This document shows, piece by piece, positions 26,064-36,092 of a stretch of DNA of 64,000 nucleotides; within the stretch, counting starts at the first letter, position 1; every line of letters begins with the position of its first letter. The DNA comes from Photobacterium sp. GB-56 (lineage in GTDB: Bacteria; Pseudomonadota; Gammaproteobacteria; Enterobacterales; Vibrionaceae). A program made the position numbers and the translations under genes. Where the stretch lies: assembly GCF_003026105.1 (NCBI RefSeq), contig NZ_PYNW01000007.1, forward strand, positions 62,001 to 126,000, in the 5' to 3' direction. Below the pieces are notes generated by a model. That model was given only the letters and a program-made list of their open reading frames with translations, was not told the origin of the DNA and ran no database searches.

Positions 26064-29000
26064 ATGTTTAAAGCCGTTGATGTACTCCATTCTTCCTTTA
26101 TAGAGAAGCCGTTAGCTCAATTATGGGCATTAATTTCACCACTGTATGCTGTTGATGAGTCTGAGTGGTTAACACAGTTGCTACCCTTAGCAGAACCTAC
26201 CGATGAAGAACGTACGTATAGTGCAGCGCAAGCCAGTGAGCTTATTGCTCGTGTCCGTGCCGATAAAAATGCGGTGCAAATGATTGACGCACTGCTATTG
26301 GAATATAGCCTAGAGACCAAAGAAGGGATCTTATTAATGTGCTTAGCTGAAGCACTGATGCGTATTCCTGATCCGGCTACTGCTGATGCCCTAATTCGCG
26401 ATAAATTAAGTGTTGCTGATTGGAAATCTCACCTTAAAAACTCTGATTCATTATTTGTGAATGCCTCAACATGGGGGCTCATGCTAACAGGGAAAGTAGT
26501 AACGTTAGATGCAAAACAAGACGGTACACCTACGAATGTAATTAACCGCTTGGTTAATAAAATGTCAGAGCCAATGATCAGACAAGCTATGCACCAAGCG
26601 ATGAAAATCATGGGGCATCAATTTGTTCTAGGGCGAGATATTTCTGAGGCGATGAAAAACGGCAAACCTAAACGAGAGCAAGGGTTTACTTATTCATTCG
26701 ACATGCTAGGTGAAGCGGCACTCACCGCTCAAGATGCCGAAAAATATTACCAAGACTACCTAACGGCGATTAAAGCGGTAGGCAAGGTCAATAGTGCCAT
26801 TTCAGCTCAATCGGCTGGTCAATCATCAGATCCTACCGTATCCATTAAGTTATCTGCTTTGCATCCTCGTTACGAAGTCGCCAATGAAGCGCGTGTGTTA
26901 GAGGAAATGTACCATTCCGTACTTGAGCTATTAATTTTTGCCCGCGAGCATAACGTTGGGATCACGATTGATGCTGAAGAAGCAGACAGATTAGAATTAT
27001 CATTAAAGCTATTTGAAAAACTGTATCGCGCAAAAGAAGTAAAAGGTTGGGGGCGTTTCGGTTTAGTTGTACAAGCGTATTCGAAACGTGCTCTACCTGT
27101 ATTAACGTGGCTTGCTGCCCTTTCTAAACAACAAGGTGATGTGATTCCACTTCGATTAGTAAAAGGCGCCTATTGGGATAGTGAACTGAAACTTTGTCAG
27201 CAAGCAGGCTTCAATGGCTACCCAGTTTTTACTCGTAAAGAAGCGACAGACAGCTCTTATTTAGCCTGTGCGAGATTTCTACTATCTGAGCCTTTAAAAG
27301 GGCTGATCTACCCACAATTTGCGACTCATAATGCTCACACGATCAGTGCTATTGTCGCGATGGCGAAGCATTCTTACTTTGAATTCCAACGCCTGCATGG
27401 CATGGGAGATGCGCTATATAACCATGTGATGGATATGCATAAAACACAGGTACGTATTTATGCACCAGTGGGAAGCCATAAAGACTTACTGCCATACCTT
27501 GTTCGTCGTTTATTAGAAAATGGTGCCAATAGTTCGTTTGTTCATCGCTTAGTTGATGCGAATTGTCCAATTGCTGAGCTCACACAACATCCGGTTGATG
27601 TGCTTAAGCAACGTAAGACACTGCACAATAGCTTGATCCCATTACCGATAGATATTTTTGGCGCTGAACGTAAAAACTCATCAAGTATTAATATTGATAT
27701 TGAATCACAGTGGCAGCCATTTCATCAGGCGGTACGTGCCTTTGATAAGGTGAGGTGGAAAGCCTCGCCTATTTTGAATGGAAAACCAAAGGCTATTTTA
27801 GCTGCCGAGCGAGTTTGCGTGACGGCACCTTATGATCGTGAGGAAGTGGTGGGTGAACTGATCTATGCCACATCATCACAAGTGGATACCGCAATGGCAT
27901 CTGCCCATGACGCTTTTGCTGATTGGTCACAACGTTCTGCAAGCGATCGTGCAAATTACTTATTGCTATTGGCCGATAAACTTGAATTACATCAAGCAGA
28001 ATTAGTGGCGTTGTGTCACCGTGAAGCAGGTAAAACTATCCACGATGCCATTGATGAAATTCGTGAAGCGGTAGATTTTTGTCGTTATTACGCAGAGCAG
28101 GCACAAACTAATTTTGCTAAGCCTAAACGCATCACTAGCTTTGATGGTGTCGATCAAGAGATGACCTATCAAGGGCGTGGTGTCTTTGTTTGTATTAGCC
28201 CTTGGAATTTCCCGTTGGCCATTTTCTTAGGTCAAGTGTGTGCCGCTTTAGTTGCAGGTAATACCGTCGTGGCGAAACCTGCAGAGCAAACCTCATTAAT
28301 TGCTTGTCGTGCTATTGAATTACTACTGCTTACTGGTCTTCCACAAGGTGTTATTCAAGTAGTAACAGGATTGGGTCGTGAGATAGGCCATCAGTTGACG
28401 TCAGATGAGCGTGTTGCTGGTATCGCCTTCACAGGTTCTACACCCACAGCGCAATTGATTAATCGTACCTTAATGGCACGTGACTGTGCGCCAGTCCCAT
28501 TCATTGCCGAAACGGGCGGTCAAAATGCAATGATCGTTGATAGTACAGCACTACCGGAACAAGTCGTACGTGATGTATTACGTTCCGCGTTTGCCTCTGC
28601 CGGTCAACGTTGTTCAGCATTACGCGTCCTCTTTATTCAGCAAGATATTGCCGAACGTGTGATCACGTTAATCAAAGGGGCGATGGCTGAACTTAAGGTT
28701 GGGGATCCGCAATTACATGCTACCGATGTGGGGCCTGTCATTGATCGTGCGGCAAAGCAAAAGCTGCTTACTCATATTGAATCGTTAAAAAACCAAGCAC
28801 GATTGATTTACCAAACGCCGCTGTCAGAAAACTGTGCGAATGGCGATTTTGTTCCGCCGACGGCCATTGAAATTAAACATATTAACCTATTAGAGCAAGA
28901 GCACTTTGGCCCAATTCTGCATATTGTGCGTTTTAAGGCGAGCGAGATTGATCAAGTCGTTAATCAAATTAATCAAACAGGATTTGGTTTAACAATGGGA

Positions 29001-29246
29001 ATACATAGTCGAAATGAGCGTACCTATAGTGAAATAGCGTCACGCGCCAAAGTCGGTAATTGTTATATCAATCGCGATCAAGTAGGCGCCGTTGTTGGCG
29101 TCCAGCCTTTTGGTGGTCGAGGGTTATCAGGAACAGGACCAAAAGCGGGCGGGCCTCATTATTTGTATCGTTTTATGCAGTCAACGATTGCGCCAATCAA
29201 TGTTACTCATCAATGCGAGATGGAAGGAGTAAACGATGAAAAATAA
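26064..29246 (+). CDS. putA: Bifunctional proline dehydrogenase / P5C dehydrogenase
   Basis: 1060 residues from ATG 26064, chosen because AGAGGAAACC lies just upstream and the family starts with MFKA-like residues. The proline dehydrogenase barrel comes first (FDMLGEAALTAQDAEKYYQDY; RIYAPVGSHKDLLPYLVRRLLENGANSSFVHRL). The aldehyde dehydrogenase part follows, with FVCISPWNFPLAIFLGQ, FTGSTPTAQLI, Glu in IAETGGQNA and the catalytic Cys in SAGQRCSALRVLF. The N-terminal ribbon-helix-helix repressor domain of enteric PutA is absent, so it is not trifunctional. It converts proline to glutamate at the membrane. The next gene overlaps by 11 bp. Confidence 0.97.
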   Translation: MFKAVDVLHSSFIEKPLAQLWALISPLYAVDESEWLTQLLPLAEPTDEERTYSAAQASELIARVRADKNAVQMIDALLLEYSLETKEGILLMCLAEALMRIPDPATADALIRDKLSVADWKSHLKNSDSLFVNASTWGLMLTGKVVTLDAKQDGTPTNVINRLVNKMSEPMIRQAMHQAMKIMGHQFVLGRDISEAMKNGKPKREQGFTYSFDMLGEAALTAQDAEKYYQDYLTAIKAVGKVNSAISAQSAGQSSDPTVSIKLSALHPRYEVANEARVLEEMYHSVLELLIFAREHNVGITIDAEEADRLELSLKLFEKLYRAKEVKGWGRFGLVVQAYSKRALPVLTWLAALSKQQGDVIPLRLVKGAYWDSELKLCQQAGFNGYPVFTRKEATDSSYLACARFLLSEPLKGLIYPQFATHNAHTISAIVAMAKHSYFEFQRLHGMGDALYNHVMDMHKTQVRIYAPVGSHKDLLPYLVRRLLENGANSSFVHRLVDANCPIAELTQHPVDVLKQRKTLHNSLIPLPIDIFGAERKNSSSINIDIESQWQPFHQAVRAFDKVRWKASPILNGKPKAILAAERVCVTAPYDREEVVGELIYATSSQVDTAMASAHDAFADWSQRSASDRANYLLLLADKLELHQAELVALCHREAGKTIHDAIDEIREAVDFCRYYAEQAQTNFAKPKRITSFDGVDQEMTYQGRGVFVCISPWNFPLAIFLGQVCAALVAGNTVVAKPAEQTSLIACRAIELLLLTGLPQGVIQVVTGLGREIGHQLTSDERVAGIAFTGSTPTAQLINRTLMARDCAPVPFIAETGGQNAMIVDSTALPEQVVRDVLRSAFASAGQRCSALRVLFIQQDIAERVITLIKGAMAELKVGDPQLHATDVGPVIDRAAKQKLLTHIESLKNQARLIYQTPLSENCANGDFVPPTAIEIKHINLLEQEHFGPILHIVRFKASEIDQVVNQINQTGFGLTMGIHSRNERTYSEIASRAKVGNCYINRDQVGAVVGVQPFGGRGLSGTGPKAGGPHYLYRFMQSTIAPINVTHQCEMEGVNDEK

Positions 29247-29961
29247 TTCACAGTTAATGGCGTTATCTCCGCAATTACAAAAATCACTACAAAGTAGCAT
29301 TTTTGCGTTTTCGGTATGGAATGATCTGGACTTTGAAACGCGAATCGCTATTCTACGCCGCTGGGCAAAATCGCTAGATAATCAATCTGCGATGATGGTG
29401 AATTTTCAGTGTAACAATGCACTGGAAATGGTGGCTGAAATGCAAGTAATGCCAGGGCCAACAGGTGAAAGTAACACGCTTTATTGTGTTGGACGCGGCG
29501 TATTTGTTGTCACTGCAAGCGATGACGTCGCTAACCATGTGGTGATTGCTCAAATCGCCACTGCATTGGTGTGTGGTAACAGCGTTATGTTGTGTTTATC
29601 GCCTGATCACCCTTTAAATACTGGTGCCATTCTCAGTCAGCTAGAGCCGGCAGGATGTGTCGCCAATGTACTTAGTGTTATTGAGGACATTGAGCTTGAA
29701 TCGTTAATTCAAAGTGAAGAGGTTGCAGCAGTTGCTTATAGCGGTACTGCTGAACGTGCGTTGAGCTTAGCGCGTCAATTAGCGGCGAGAAGCGGACAGT
29801 TAGCGCAATTAGTGGCAGAAACCGATTTTGATCATCTACCTGTCATTGGTAGCCCAAGTTACTGTTTACGCTTTATCACTGAACGTACCAGAACCATCAA
29901 TATTACAGCCGTCGGCGGTAATGCAACGTTATTAGAGCTTGGTTGTGGAGAAACCGACTGA
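29236..29961 (+). CDS. Separate PutA C-terminal (ALDH-like) domain protein
   Basis: 241 residues resembling the degenerate aldehyde-dehydrogenase-superfamily domain found at the C-terminus of long PutA proteins. It has RGVFVVTASDDVANHVVIAQIATALVCGNSVML and VAAVAYSGTAERALSLARQLAARSGQLAQLVAETD, and ends TRTINITAVGGNATLLELG, the segment that covers the P5CDH active site in fused enzymes. It has no catalytic Cys motif. The reading frame overlaps the end of putA (ATGAAAAATAA at 29236), so the two are translationally coupled. It probably completes the PutA enzyme in trans. Confidence 0.8.
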   Translation: MKNNSQLMALSPQLQKSLQSSIFAFSVWNDLDFETRIAILRRWAKSLDNQSAMMVNFQCNNALEMVAEMQVMPGPTGESNTLYCVGRGVFVVTASDDVANHVVIAQIATALVCGNSVMLCLSPDHPLNTGAILSQLEPAGCVANVLSVIEDIELESLIQSEEVAAVAYSGTAERALSLARQLAARSGQLAQLVAETDFDHLPVIGSPSYCLRFITERTRTINITAVGGNATLLELGCGETD

Positions 29962-30030
29962 CCAGACCTTGCTTAATATGATAATAGGCCTTTGCCATGA
30001 ACAAAGGCCACTTAACAGGAAGTACAACTT

Positions 30031-31527
30031 ATGATTGAAAATAACTTCGCGATTACAGCGACCTTTGTAGCGTATCTACTAGGGATGCTAGCGATTGGTT
30101 ATATCGCCTATAAACGCACATCGAGCTCCAGTGATTACTTTCTCGGTGGGCGTTCATTAGGTCCTTGGCCTTCTGCGATATCTGCAGGAGCATCGGATAT
30201 GAGTGGTTGGTTATTATTAGGATTACCGGGATATGCATATATCGCTGGTTTTGAGTCATTATGGCTAGCTGGTGGCCTATTACTGGGGACGTGGTTGAAC
30301 TGGCTGATCTGTGCTAAACGCCTGCGCACTTATAGTATAACAGCAGACAACTCACTGACTTTACCTGAGTTTTTATCACGTCGATTTGATGATAATTCAA
30401 AGCTTATCCAAACGATTTCCGCCTTCTTTATTTTGCTCTTTTTCCTTTTCTATACCAGTGCTGGTTTAGTGGCAGGCGGAAAACTATTTGAAACCGTCTT
30501 CGGTTTAGATTACACGCTCGCGCTATTTATCGGTACTTTGTGTGTTGTAACGTATACCTTATTTGGGGGGTTCCTGGCGGTATCTTGGACTGATTTAGTG
30601 CAAGGCCTATTGATGTCAGCTGCATTGCTTATTGTGCCGATCGCAGCGATGAATGCCGATCCCGTTCAGCTAATAGAAACGCTTCATAACAAGAACCCTG
30701 AATTATTAACGCTCTGGCATGATATTAAAGGCCAGCCATTATCATTTATGGTTATTTTGTCACTATTAGGTTGGGGGCTTGGTTACTTTGGTCAGCCTCA
30801 TATCCTTGCGCGTTTTAAAGCGACACGTTCAAATAAAGACATTGGTACGGCGCGTCGTATTGCCGTGGTGTGGACGGCTCTGTCGATGATTGGTGCGTTG
30901 TTAGTCGGCTTAACGGGTATTGTTTATGTTGATGGCAACCTTGGTGGTGAGTTAGCGGATAGTGAAAAAGTCTTCATGTTGCTAGTGAATGCGATTTTCC
31001 ATCCCGTGATGGCCGGTATTTTACTAGCGGCAATCTTAGCGGCGATCATGAGTACTGCGGACTCTCAGTTGTTAGTCTCTTCATCGGCATTGGCTGAAGA
31101 TTTCTATAAACAAGTATTTCGTCCACAAGCGTCAAGCAACGAAATTGTTATGGTTGGGCGTATTGCGGTTATTGCATTATCAATTGTTGCCTTCGTTTTA
31201 GCATTAAACCCTGATAGCTCCGTTTTAGGTCTTGTGTCTTATGCTTGGGCGGGGTTTGGTGCGGCATTTGGCCCTGTATTGCTATTAAGTTTGTACTGGA
31301 GTGGGATGAACCGTTATGGTGCGATTGCAGGTATCGTGACAGGTGCGGTCACCGTTGTGGTATGGAAGCAACTAACAGGTGGAATGTTTGACTTATATGA
31401 GATCATTCCTGGCTTTATTTTTGCCACTGTTGCGGTTGTGATGGTAAGTAAAGCAACGGGTCGTCCGTCAGAAGCGGTACAACAGCAACATCAGCAATAT
31501 CAAAAAAATCTGGTTGAATTTGATTAA
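30031..31527 (+). CDS. putP: Sodium/proline symporter
   Basis: 498 residues, solute:sodium symporter family, about 13 membrane spans. Signature parts include SDYFLGGRSLGPWPSAISAGASDMSGWLLLGLPGYAY, the sodium-binding region of PutP, and AAILAAIMSTADSQLLVSSSALAEDFY in the later half, with the conserved Ser/Thr ligands. It imports proline for catabolism by PutA, just upstream, and proline is also an osmolyte, which suits its position next to the ectoine genes. A bidirectional terminator follows. Confidence 0.96.
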   Translation: MIENNFAITATFVAYLLGMLAIGYIAYKRTSSSSDYFLGGRSLGPWPSAISAGASDMSGWLLLGLPGYAYIAGFESLWLAGGLLLGTWLNWLICAKRLRTYSITADNSLTLPEFLSRRFDDNSKLIQTISAFFILLFFLFYTSAGLVAGGKLFETVFGLDYTLALFIGTLCVVTYTLFGGFLAVSWTDLVQGLLMSAALLIVPIAAMNADPVQLIETLHNKNPELLTLWHDIKGQPLSFMVILSLLGWGLGYFGQPHILARFKATRSNKDIGTARRIAVVWTALSMIGALLVGLTGIVYVDGNLGGELADSEKVFMLLVNAIFHPVMAGILLAAILAAIMSTADSQLLVSSSALAEDFYKQVFRPQASSNEIVMVGRIAVIALSIVAFVLALNPDSSVLGLVSYAWAGFGAAFGPVLLLSLYWSGMNRYGAIAGIVTGAVTVVVWKQLTGGMFDLYEIIPGFIFATVAVVMVSKATGRPSEAVQQQHQQYQKNLVEFD

Positions 31528-31548
31528 TATTATCTAATATCACGCAAG

Positions 31549-31590
31549 AAAAATCCCTGTATCAGCTTTGCTATACAGGGATTTTTTTTC
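31549..31590. terminator. Bidirectional terminator between putP and ectC
   Basis: AAATCCCTGTAT/ATACAGGGATTT stem with a loop of about 10, with A's before and eight T's after. It serves the convergent put and ect operons. Confidence 0.92.
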
Positions 31591-31622
31591 GCTGAAAGTG
31601 CACTGGTTATACACGTAATGTT

Positions 31623-32009
31623 TTAGTCAACGAGTGGATAAACACCGTTTTCATCATGTGTTTCTTTGCCTGTGATTGGCGGATTAAACACACAAGCCAT
31701 CACCATTTCTTTGTCTTTATAAGCACGTAAATAATGCTCATCGTGTTTATCAAGAATATATAGTGTACCTGGTTTAATTGGGTAAGTTTCGCCCCCAACA
31801 ACTTCAATTTCACCTTCACCACTCATGCAGTAAACAGACTCTAAGTGATTTTGATAATGAATATGGGTTTCAGTGTTCTCAAAGATTGTCGTGATGTGAA
31901 AAGAAAACCCCATCTTGTCATCTTTAAGCAGCATACGAACACTTTCCCAAGTTTCAGAAGCTACACGGCGTTCACTGTCTCGACATTCAGCTAATGTTCT
32001 AACAATCAT
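31623..32009 (-). CDS. ectC: L-ectoine synthase
   Basis: 128 residues, the usual EctC length, single cupin domain ([38 protein letters not shown]...[16 protein letters not shown]). It closes the ring of N-acetyl-diaminobutyrate to give ectoine, a compatible solute against salt stress. Last gene of ectABC on the minus strand, 14 bp after ectB. The aspartokinase that often follows ectC in vibrios is not present: the next gene is the convergent putP. Confidence 0.96.
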   Translation of the reverse strand: MIVRTLAECRDSERRVASETWESVRMLLKDDKMGFSFHITTIFENTETHIHYQNHLESVYCMSGEGEIEVVGGETYPIKPGTLYILDKHDEHYLRAYKDKEMVMACVFNPPITGKETHDENGVYPLVD

Positions 32010-32023
32010 TTTTCGTCCTTAAA

Positions 32024-33289
32024 TTACGATGCTTTTCTAAAGTTTTTAGCAACAACGTGCTCAACCGCATTTTCAAAAATCGCTAAGCCTTGCTCAAGCT
32101 CTGCCGTTGTAATGGTGAGTGGACTAAAGAACTTCACGACTTCATCATTAGGACCCGCGGTTTCAATCACTAATCCATTTTCAAAACAGGCTTTGGTGAT
32201 TTGGCTAGACAGATCGCCATCATTACACTCAATACCAATCATCATACCTCGCCCCTTTCTTTGCACAAACATATCAGGATGGTCGTGTAGGCATTTATCA
32301 ATGACGTTAGCAATAATGTTTGAGCATGTTGCAACGTGCTTTTCTAGTTGGTCATCAGCCCAATAGGTTTCGAGTGCTTTCGTTGCTGTAATGAATGCGT
32401 GATTGTTGCCACGGAATGTGCCGTTATGCTCACCTGGGTTCCAAATATCGAGCTCTGGTTTGAATAGCACGATTGCCATTGGTAAGCCGTAACCACCAAT
32501 TGATTTAGAGAGGGTAACCATATCTGGTTTAATACCTGACGGCTCAAAGCTAAAGAAGGTACCAGTACGGCCACAGCCTGCTTGAATATCATCAACAATC
32601 AATAAAATATCATTTTGTTTACAGACTTTTTCTAATCGTTGTAACCACTGGTTAGACGCAACGTTTAAGCCGCCTTCGCCCTGTACTGTTTCAATCAAGA
32701 CAGCGGCTGGCTTGTCCATACCTGCTGAATTATCCGCTAGCATAGTTTCAAACAATTTAAGGCCATCAATGTCCGCATAACCTTCAAATGGAATACGAGT
32801 AACATTGTTTAAACTTGTCCCTGCACCTTGACGGTGATGTTGATTGCCTGTTGCAGCTAGCGCTCCAGCTGTACAACCATGAAAACCATTGGTGAAAGCC
32901 ACAATAGAGCTACGTTTTTTCACTTTACGCGCAAGTTTTAGTGCCGCTTCTACAGCGTTAGTACCCGTTGGGCCGGTAAATTGAGTAACGTAATTAAGTT
33001 GACGAGGAGCTAAAATATTGCGTTCTAATACTTCAAGGAAATTAGCCTTTGCTGTCGAGTGCATATCTAAACCATGAGTGATCCCATCTTGTTCGATATA
33101 GTCGAGCAAAGCCTGTTTTAAAGTAGGGTTATTATGGCCGTAGTTCAGTGATCCAGCACCGGCTAGAAAATCTAAGTAACGATCTCCTTGTTCGGTTTCA
33201 AGCCAACTCCCTTTTGCTTTAGTAAAAACGACGGGAAAACTGTTTGAGTAAGAACGAACTTTAGATTCCTGCTTCTTAAAAATATCCAT
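32024..33289 (-). CDS. ectB: Diaminobutyrate-2-oxoglutarate transaminase
   Basis: 421 residues, class-III aminotransferase. It starts MDIFKKQESKVRSYSNSFPVVF, typical of EctB. It contains GPTGTNAVEAALKLARKV, the TNGFHGCTAGALAATG segment, ILLIVDDIQAGCGRTGTFFSFE and the pyridoxal-phosphate lysine in TLSKSIGGYGLPMAI. It makes L-2,4-diaminobutyrate from aspartate semialdehyde. It lies 10 bp after ectA. Confidence 0.97.
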   Translation of the reverse strand: MDIFKKQESKVRSYSNSFPVVFTKAKGSWLETEQGDRYLDFLAGAGSLNYGHNNPTLKQALLDYIEQDGITHGLDMHSTAKANFLEVLERNILAPRQLNYVTQFTGPTGTNAVEAALKLARKVKKRSSIVAFTNGFHGCTAGALAATGNQHHRQGAGTSLNNVTRIPFEGYADIDGLKLFETMLADNSAGMDKPAAVLIETVQGEGGLNVASNQWLQRLEKVCKQNDILLIVDDIQAGCGRTGTFFSFEPSGIKPDMVTLSKSIGGYGLPMAIVLFKPELDIWNPGEHNGTFRGNNHAFITATKALETYWADDQLEKHVATCSNIIANVIDKCLHDHPDMFVQRKGRGMMIGIECNDGDLSSQITKACFENGLVIETAGPNDEVVKFFSPLTITTAELEQGLAIFENAVEHVVAKNFRKAS

Positions 33290-33299
33290 GATATGGCCG

Positions 33300-33857
33300 T
33301 TATAATCCTTTCTGTTTAATTTGAATTAAAGGGATGCGATACAACAATTCCGTATCGTGCTTGCCTTTAAAATGTATATTCTTGTCTAAAAATGTACTGA
33401 CTTCGCCATTGTTACCATTACGTGCATCAAGTTTATTAAATAACGCCCACGAAGCATTATTCTCTTCTGTAATGGTTGTTTCTATAGCGGTAATATTATT
33501 TAGAGAGTCTCGACTTAACAGGTTATCTAACATGGTAAAGGCGAGCCCTTTTCCTCGAAATTGAGGAGCAACGGCAACTTGCCATATAAATAAAGTATTT
33601 GGCTGATTAGGTTTTGGGTAACCAGAGATAAAACCTGCTATTTCACCACCATCATCTTTTGCTATAACACACGTATTACTAAAGTGAGTTGTTTGAAGAA
33701 AATTACAATAAGATGAATTGGTATCGAGAGGGGGACTGTTTGCGATCAACGTAAAAACGTCATCGCCATCATGAGCTGTTGGTGTTGAAAAAGTCCACTT
33801 TTGTATCTGGTCTTCACCTGTATCGGAAGTCATTACCGAAGGTGTTGATATGTCCAT
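33300..33857 (-). CDS. ectA: Diaminobutyrate acetyltransferase
   Basis: 185 residues, GNAT fold. The acetyl-CoA motif reads VAPQFRGKGLAFTMLDNLL, followed by ETTITEENNASWALFNKLDAR, characteristic of EctA. It acetylates diaminobutyrate before EctC. The ribosome site AAAGGAA is rather far (13 nt) from this ATG; Met9 is an alternative start. First gene of the ectABC operon, with a 548-bp upstream region. Confidence 0.94.
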   Translation of the reverse strand: MDISTPSVMTSDTGEDQIQKWTFSTPTAHDGDDVFTLIANSPPLDTNSSYCNFLQTTHFSNTCVIAKDDGGEIAGFISGYPKPNQPNTLFIWQVAVAPQFRGKGLAFTMLDNLLSRDSLNNITAIETTITEENNASWALFNKLDARNGNNGEVSTFLDKNIHFKGKHDTELLYRIPLIQIKQKGL

Positions 33858-34405
33858 ATTAAGAGTCTATTCCTTTGAGCTCTAAATAATTTGGTGGGTA
33901 TTATTACCTATCAGGATGATAATTATCTGAATAAAAGTTGAATAATCGTAATTTATTTGAGCAAGATCTCGTTTACTGATGTACATAAATGAAAGTTAAG
34001 TGGTTAGAGCTCTAAATTGTTTTGGTTGTTAAAGTATTCACGAAGAACCGTTTTAAAGACTTAAAAGTAATATTATGCATCTTGTTTTCTATTATTCTGC
34101 TGTAACTAAGCTCGGCATGGTGTGACAGTTTGTGTCGTTATTTACTGATGGGGATATAAATAATAAATAGTGATTATACTTATGATGTTGATATTTATAT
34201 GTCGCTGTGAGTGCATTTATATTGATATATATACCTTCAGGTATTTATTGAATATTTACTATTCTATTTAACGTTTATCGTTCTCTTGAATATACGATCT
34301 TTCTGAAATTTCATTTCCCTTAATTATGCTCTTTAATTACTGTCGTTTTCATTTAAAAAGCGCATAGTATTTTCATCATTTCTTGATGGATTAAGGAAAC
34401 TTATA
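33858..34405. promoter_or_regulatory. Divergent ect / STAS-gene upstream region
   Basis: About 550 bp of AT-rich DNA without a gene. It should contain the osmotically controlled ect promoter and the promoter of the plus-strand STAS gene, but no operator could be identified by eye. Confidence 0.5.
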
Positions 34406-34771
34406 ATGTTAACTATGATTAACTTAGATATTGATAATGCCGTGGCTTTTTCAATTGATGGCAAAGTGACTGAAGATGATATGAAACGTATTTTGTTTGA
34501 TGCTCAGGCGAAGACAGAATTACACGGTAAAGTTGTTATCTTTGAGCAGATTGACAATTTTGATGGGATTGAATTTTCAGCATTGCTAGAAGAAGTGCGC
34601 TATTTGTTTCATGCGGGAATATCACATGTAGCAAAAGTGGCTGTTGTTGCAGAGAAAAAATGGATAGAAAAAATCGTAAAAGTGGAAGATAAGCTGTTTC
34701 GTAAAATAGACATTAAATTCTTCCTGCCAGAAGAAAAAGATCAGGCAATTACGTTTTTAAAACAGCAATAA
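34406..34771 (+). CDS. SpoIIAA-like (STAS superfamily) protein
   Basis: 121 residues. The alternation NLDIDNAVAFSIDGKVTEDDMKRILFDAQ, then KVVIFEQIDNFDGIEFSALLEEVRY, then VAKVAVVAEKKWIEKIVKVEDKLF, and an end in IKFFLPEEKDQAITFLK, matches the SpoIIAA-like STAS family of small proteins found in many proteobacteria and often linked to membrane or lipid functions. The function is not known. It is monocistronic with its own terminator, convergent with the APE cluster. Met4 is an alternative start. Confidence 0.8.
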   Translation: MLTMINLDIDNAVAFSIDGKVTEDDMKRILFDAQAKTELHGKVVIFEQIDNFDGIEFSALLEEVRYLFHAGISHVAKVAVVAEKKWIEKIVKVEDKLFRKIDIKFFLPEEKDQAITFLKQQ

Positions 34772-34784
34772 TACGATTGAAATT

Positions 34785-34826
34785 AACCATGCTTGAGAAG
34801 TGATAAAATGTTCAAGCATGGTTATT
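34785..34826. terminator. Terminator between STAS gene and APE cluster
   Basis: AACCATGCTTGA/TTCAAGCATGGTT stem (34785-34796 with 34811-34822), followed by ATTTAT. It is the only good stem between the convergent units and may also end the APE transcript. Confidence 0.75.
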
Positions 34827-34865
34827 TATAATGGTATAGATACGGTATCGTTAGAGTATCTTAAG

Positions 34866-36092
34866 TTACATTCGCTTAAAGATAATGGAAGTGTTAATCC
34901 CGCCAAACGCAAAGTTGTTGCTCATAATATATTGGCAATCAAGGTTGCGACCTTCGCCACGAATGTAGTCTAAATCACCACATTCAGGATCAACGTTCTC
35001 AAGGTTAAGCGTTGGGCTGAACCAGCCGCCATGCATCATTTCTAAACTTAGCCACGCTTCAATCGCACCACAGGCCCCAAGGGTATGGCCTAAATAGCTT
35101 TTCAGAGAGCTAATTGGAGTGTTGTTGCCAAAGATACTCGCTGTTGCTTGGCTTTCTGCAATATCACCTTTTTCGGTTGCAGTACCATGTGCTGAAATGT
35201 AACTAATTTCACTTGGCGATAAATTTGCCTGTTGCAGTGCCATCTCCATACAAAGCTGCATGGTTTCTTTTTGTGGCTGTGTTACATGGGCGGCATCACA
35301 GTTACTCGCAAATCCTACCACTTCGGCATAGATCTTAGCGCCACGTGCAACGGCATGCTCGTATTCTTCTAACACTAATGTGCCAGCACCTTCACCAATT
35401 ACCAAGCCATCACGATCCGTATCATAAGGTCGTGGTGTTGATTTTGGTTCATCGTTTTTAAGGCTCGTTGCAAACAGGGTATCAAATACCGCCGATTCTG
35501 TTGGGCAAAGCTCTTCTGCGCCACCAGCAACCATCACGGTTTGATAACCGTGTTTAATCGCTTCATAGGCGTAACCAATCGCTTGGCTTCCTGAAGTACA
35601 TGCACTACTTGTGGGAATAACACGGCCACGTAATTCAAAAAATAAGCCGACATTGACAGCTGTTGTATGTGGCATCATTTGAACATAAGTTGTCGCGGTG
35701 ATAGCACGGGTACTTTTCTCATTTAGCATTACACCAAATGCACTGATTGCAGGCGTACTACCGGTTGATGAGCCATAGGCAATACCCGTTTGACCGTTTG
35801 TCAGTACCTCATTGTTCAGTAACCCAGCTTGAGTCAGTGCATTTTCTGTCGCCAGTGTTGATAGTTTAGAAACACGCCCCATTGAACGGATTTTTTTACG
35901 GGTGTAATGCTTCGGTAATGTAAAATTTTCAATAGGAGCTGCAAGTTTGGTATTTAAGCCGTCATAAAGCTCATAATCTTGCATATAAATAGTGGCGTTT
36001 TCACAAGCACGAAGTTTAGGTTCGATATGTTCCCAATCGTTACCAAAGGCTGTTACACCCGACATACCAGTGACAACAACGCGACGACTCAT
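34866..36092 (-). CDS. apeR: APE beta-ketoacyl-ACP synthase
   Basis: 408 residues, FabF-type condensing enzyme. The catalytic Cys lies in TSSACTSGSQAIGYAYEAIKHG, the His residues in SAHGTATEKGDIAE and KSYLGHTLGACGAIEAW, and the C-terminal signature is SNNFAFGGINTSIIF. Last gene of the aryl polyene cluster; its start overlaps the ketoreductase gene by 4 bp (ATGA). It corresponds by position and type to ApeR of the described APE clusters, one of the chain-extending synthases that builds the polyene on the cluster's own carrier proteins. Confidence 0.93.
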   Translation of the reverse strand: MSRRVVVTGMSGVTAFGNDWEHIEPKLRACENATIYMQDYELYDGLNTKLAAPIENFTLPKHYTRKKIRSMGRVSKLSTLATENALTQAGLLNNEVLTNGQTGIAYGSSTGSTPAISAFGVMLNEKSTRAITATTYVQMMPHTTAVNVGLFFELRGRVIPTSSACTSGSQAIGYAYEAIKHGYQTVMVAGGAEELCPTESAVFDTLFATSLKNDEPKSTPRPYDTDRDGLVIGEGAGTLVLEEYEHAVARGAKIYAEVVGFASNCDAAHVTQPQKETMQLCMEMALQQANLSPSEISYISAHGTATEKGDIAESQATASIFGNNTPISSLKSYLGHTLGACGAIEAWLSLEMMHGGWFSPTLNLENVDPECGDLDYIRGEGRNLDCQYIMSNNFAFGGINTSIIFKRM

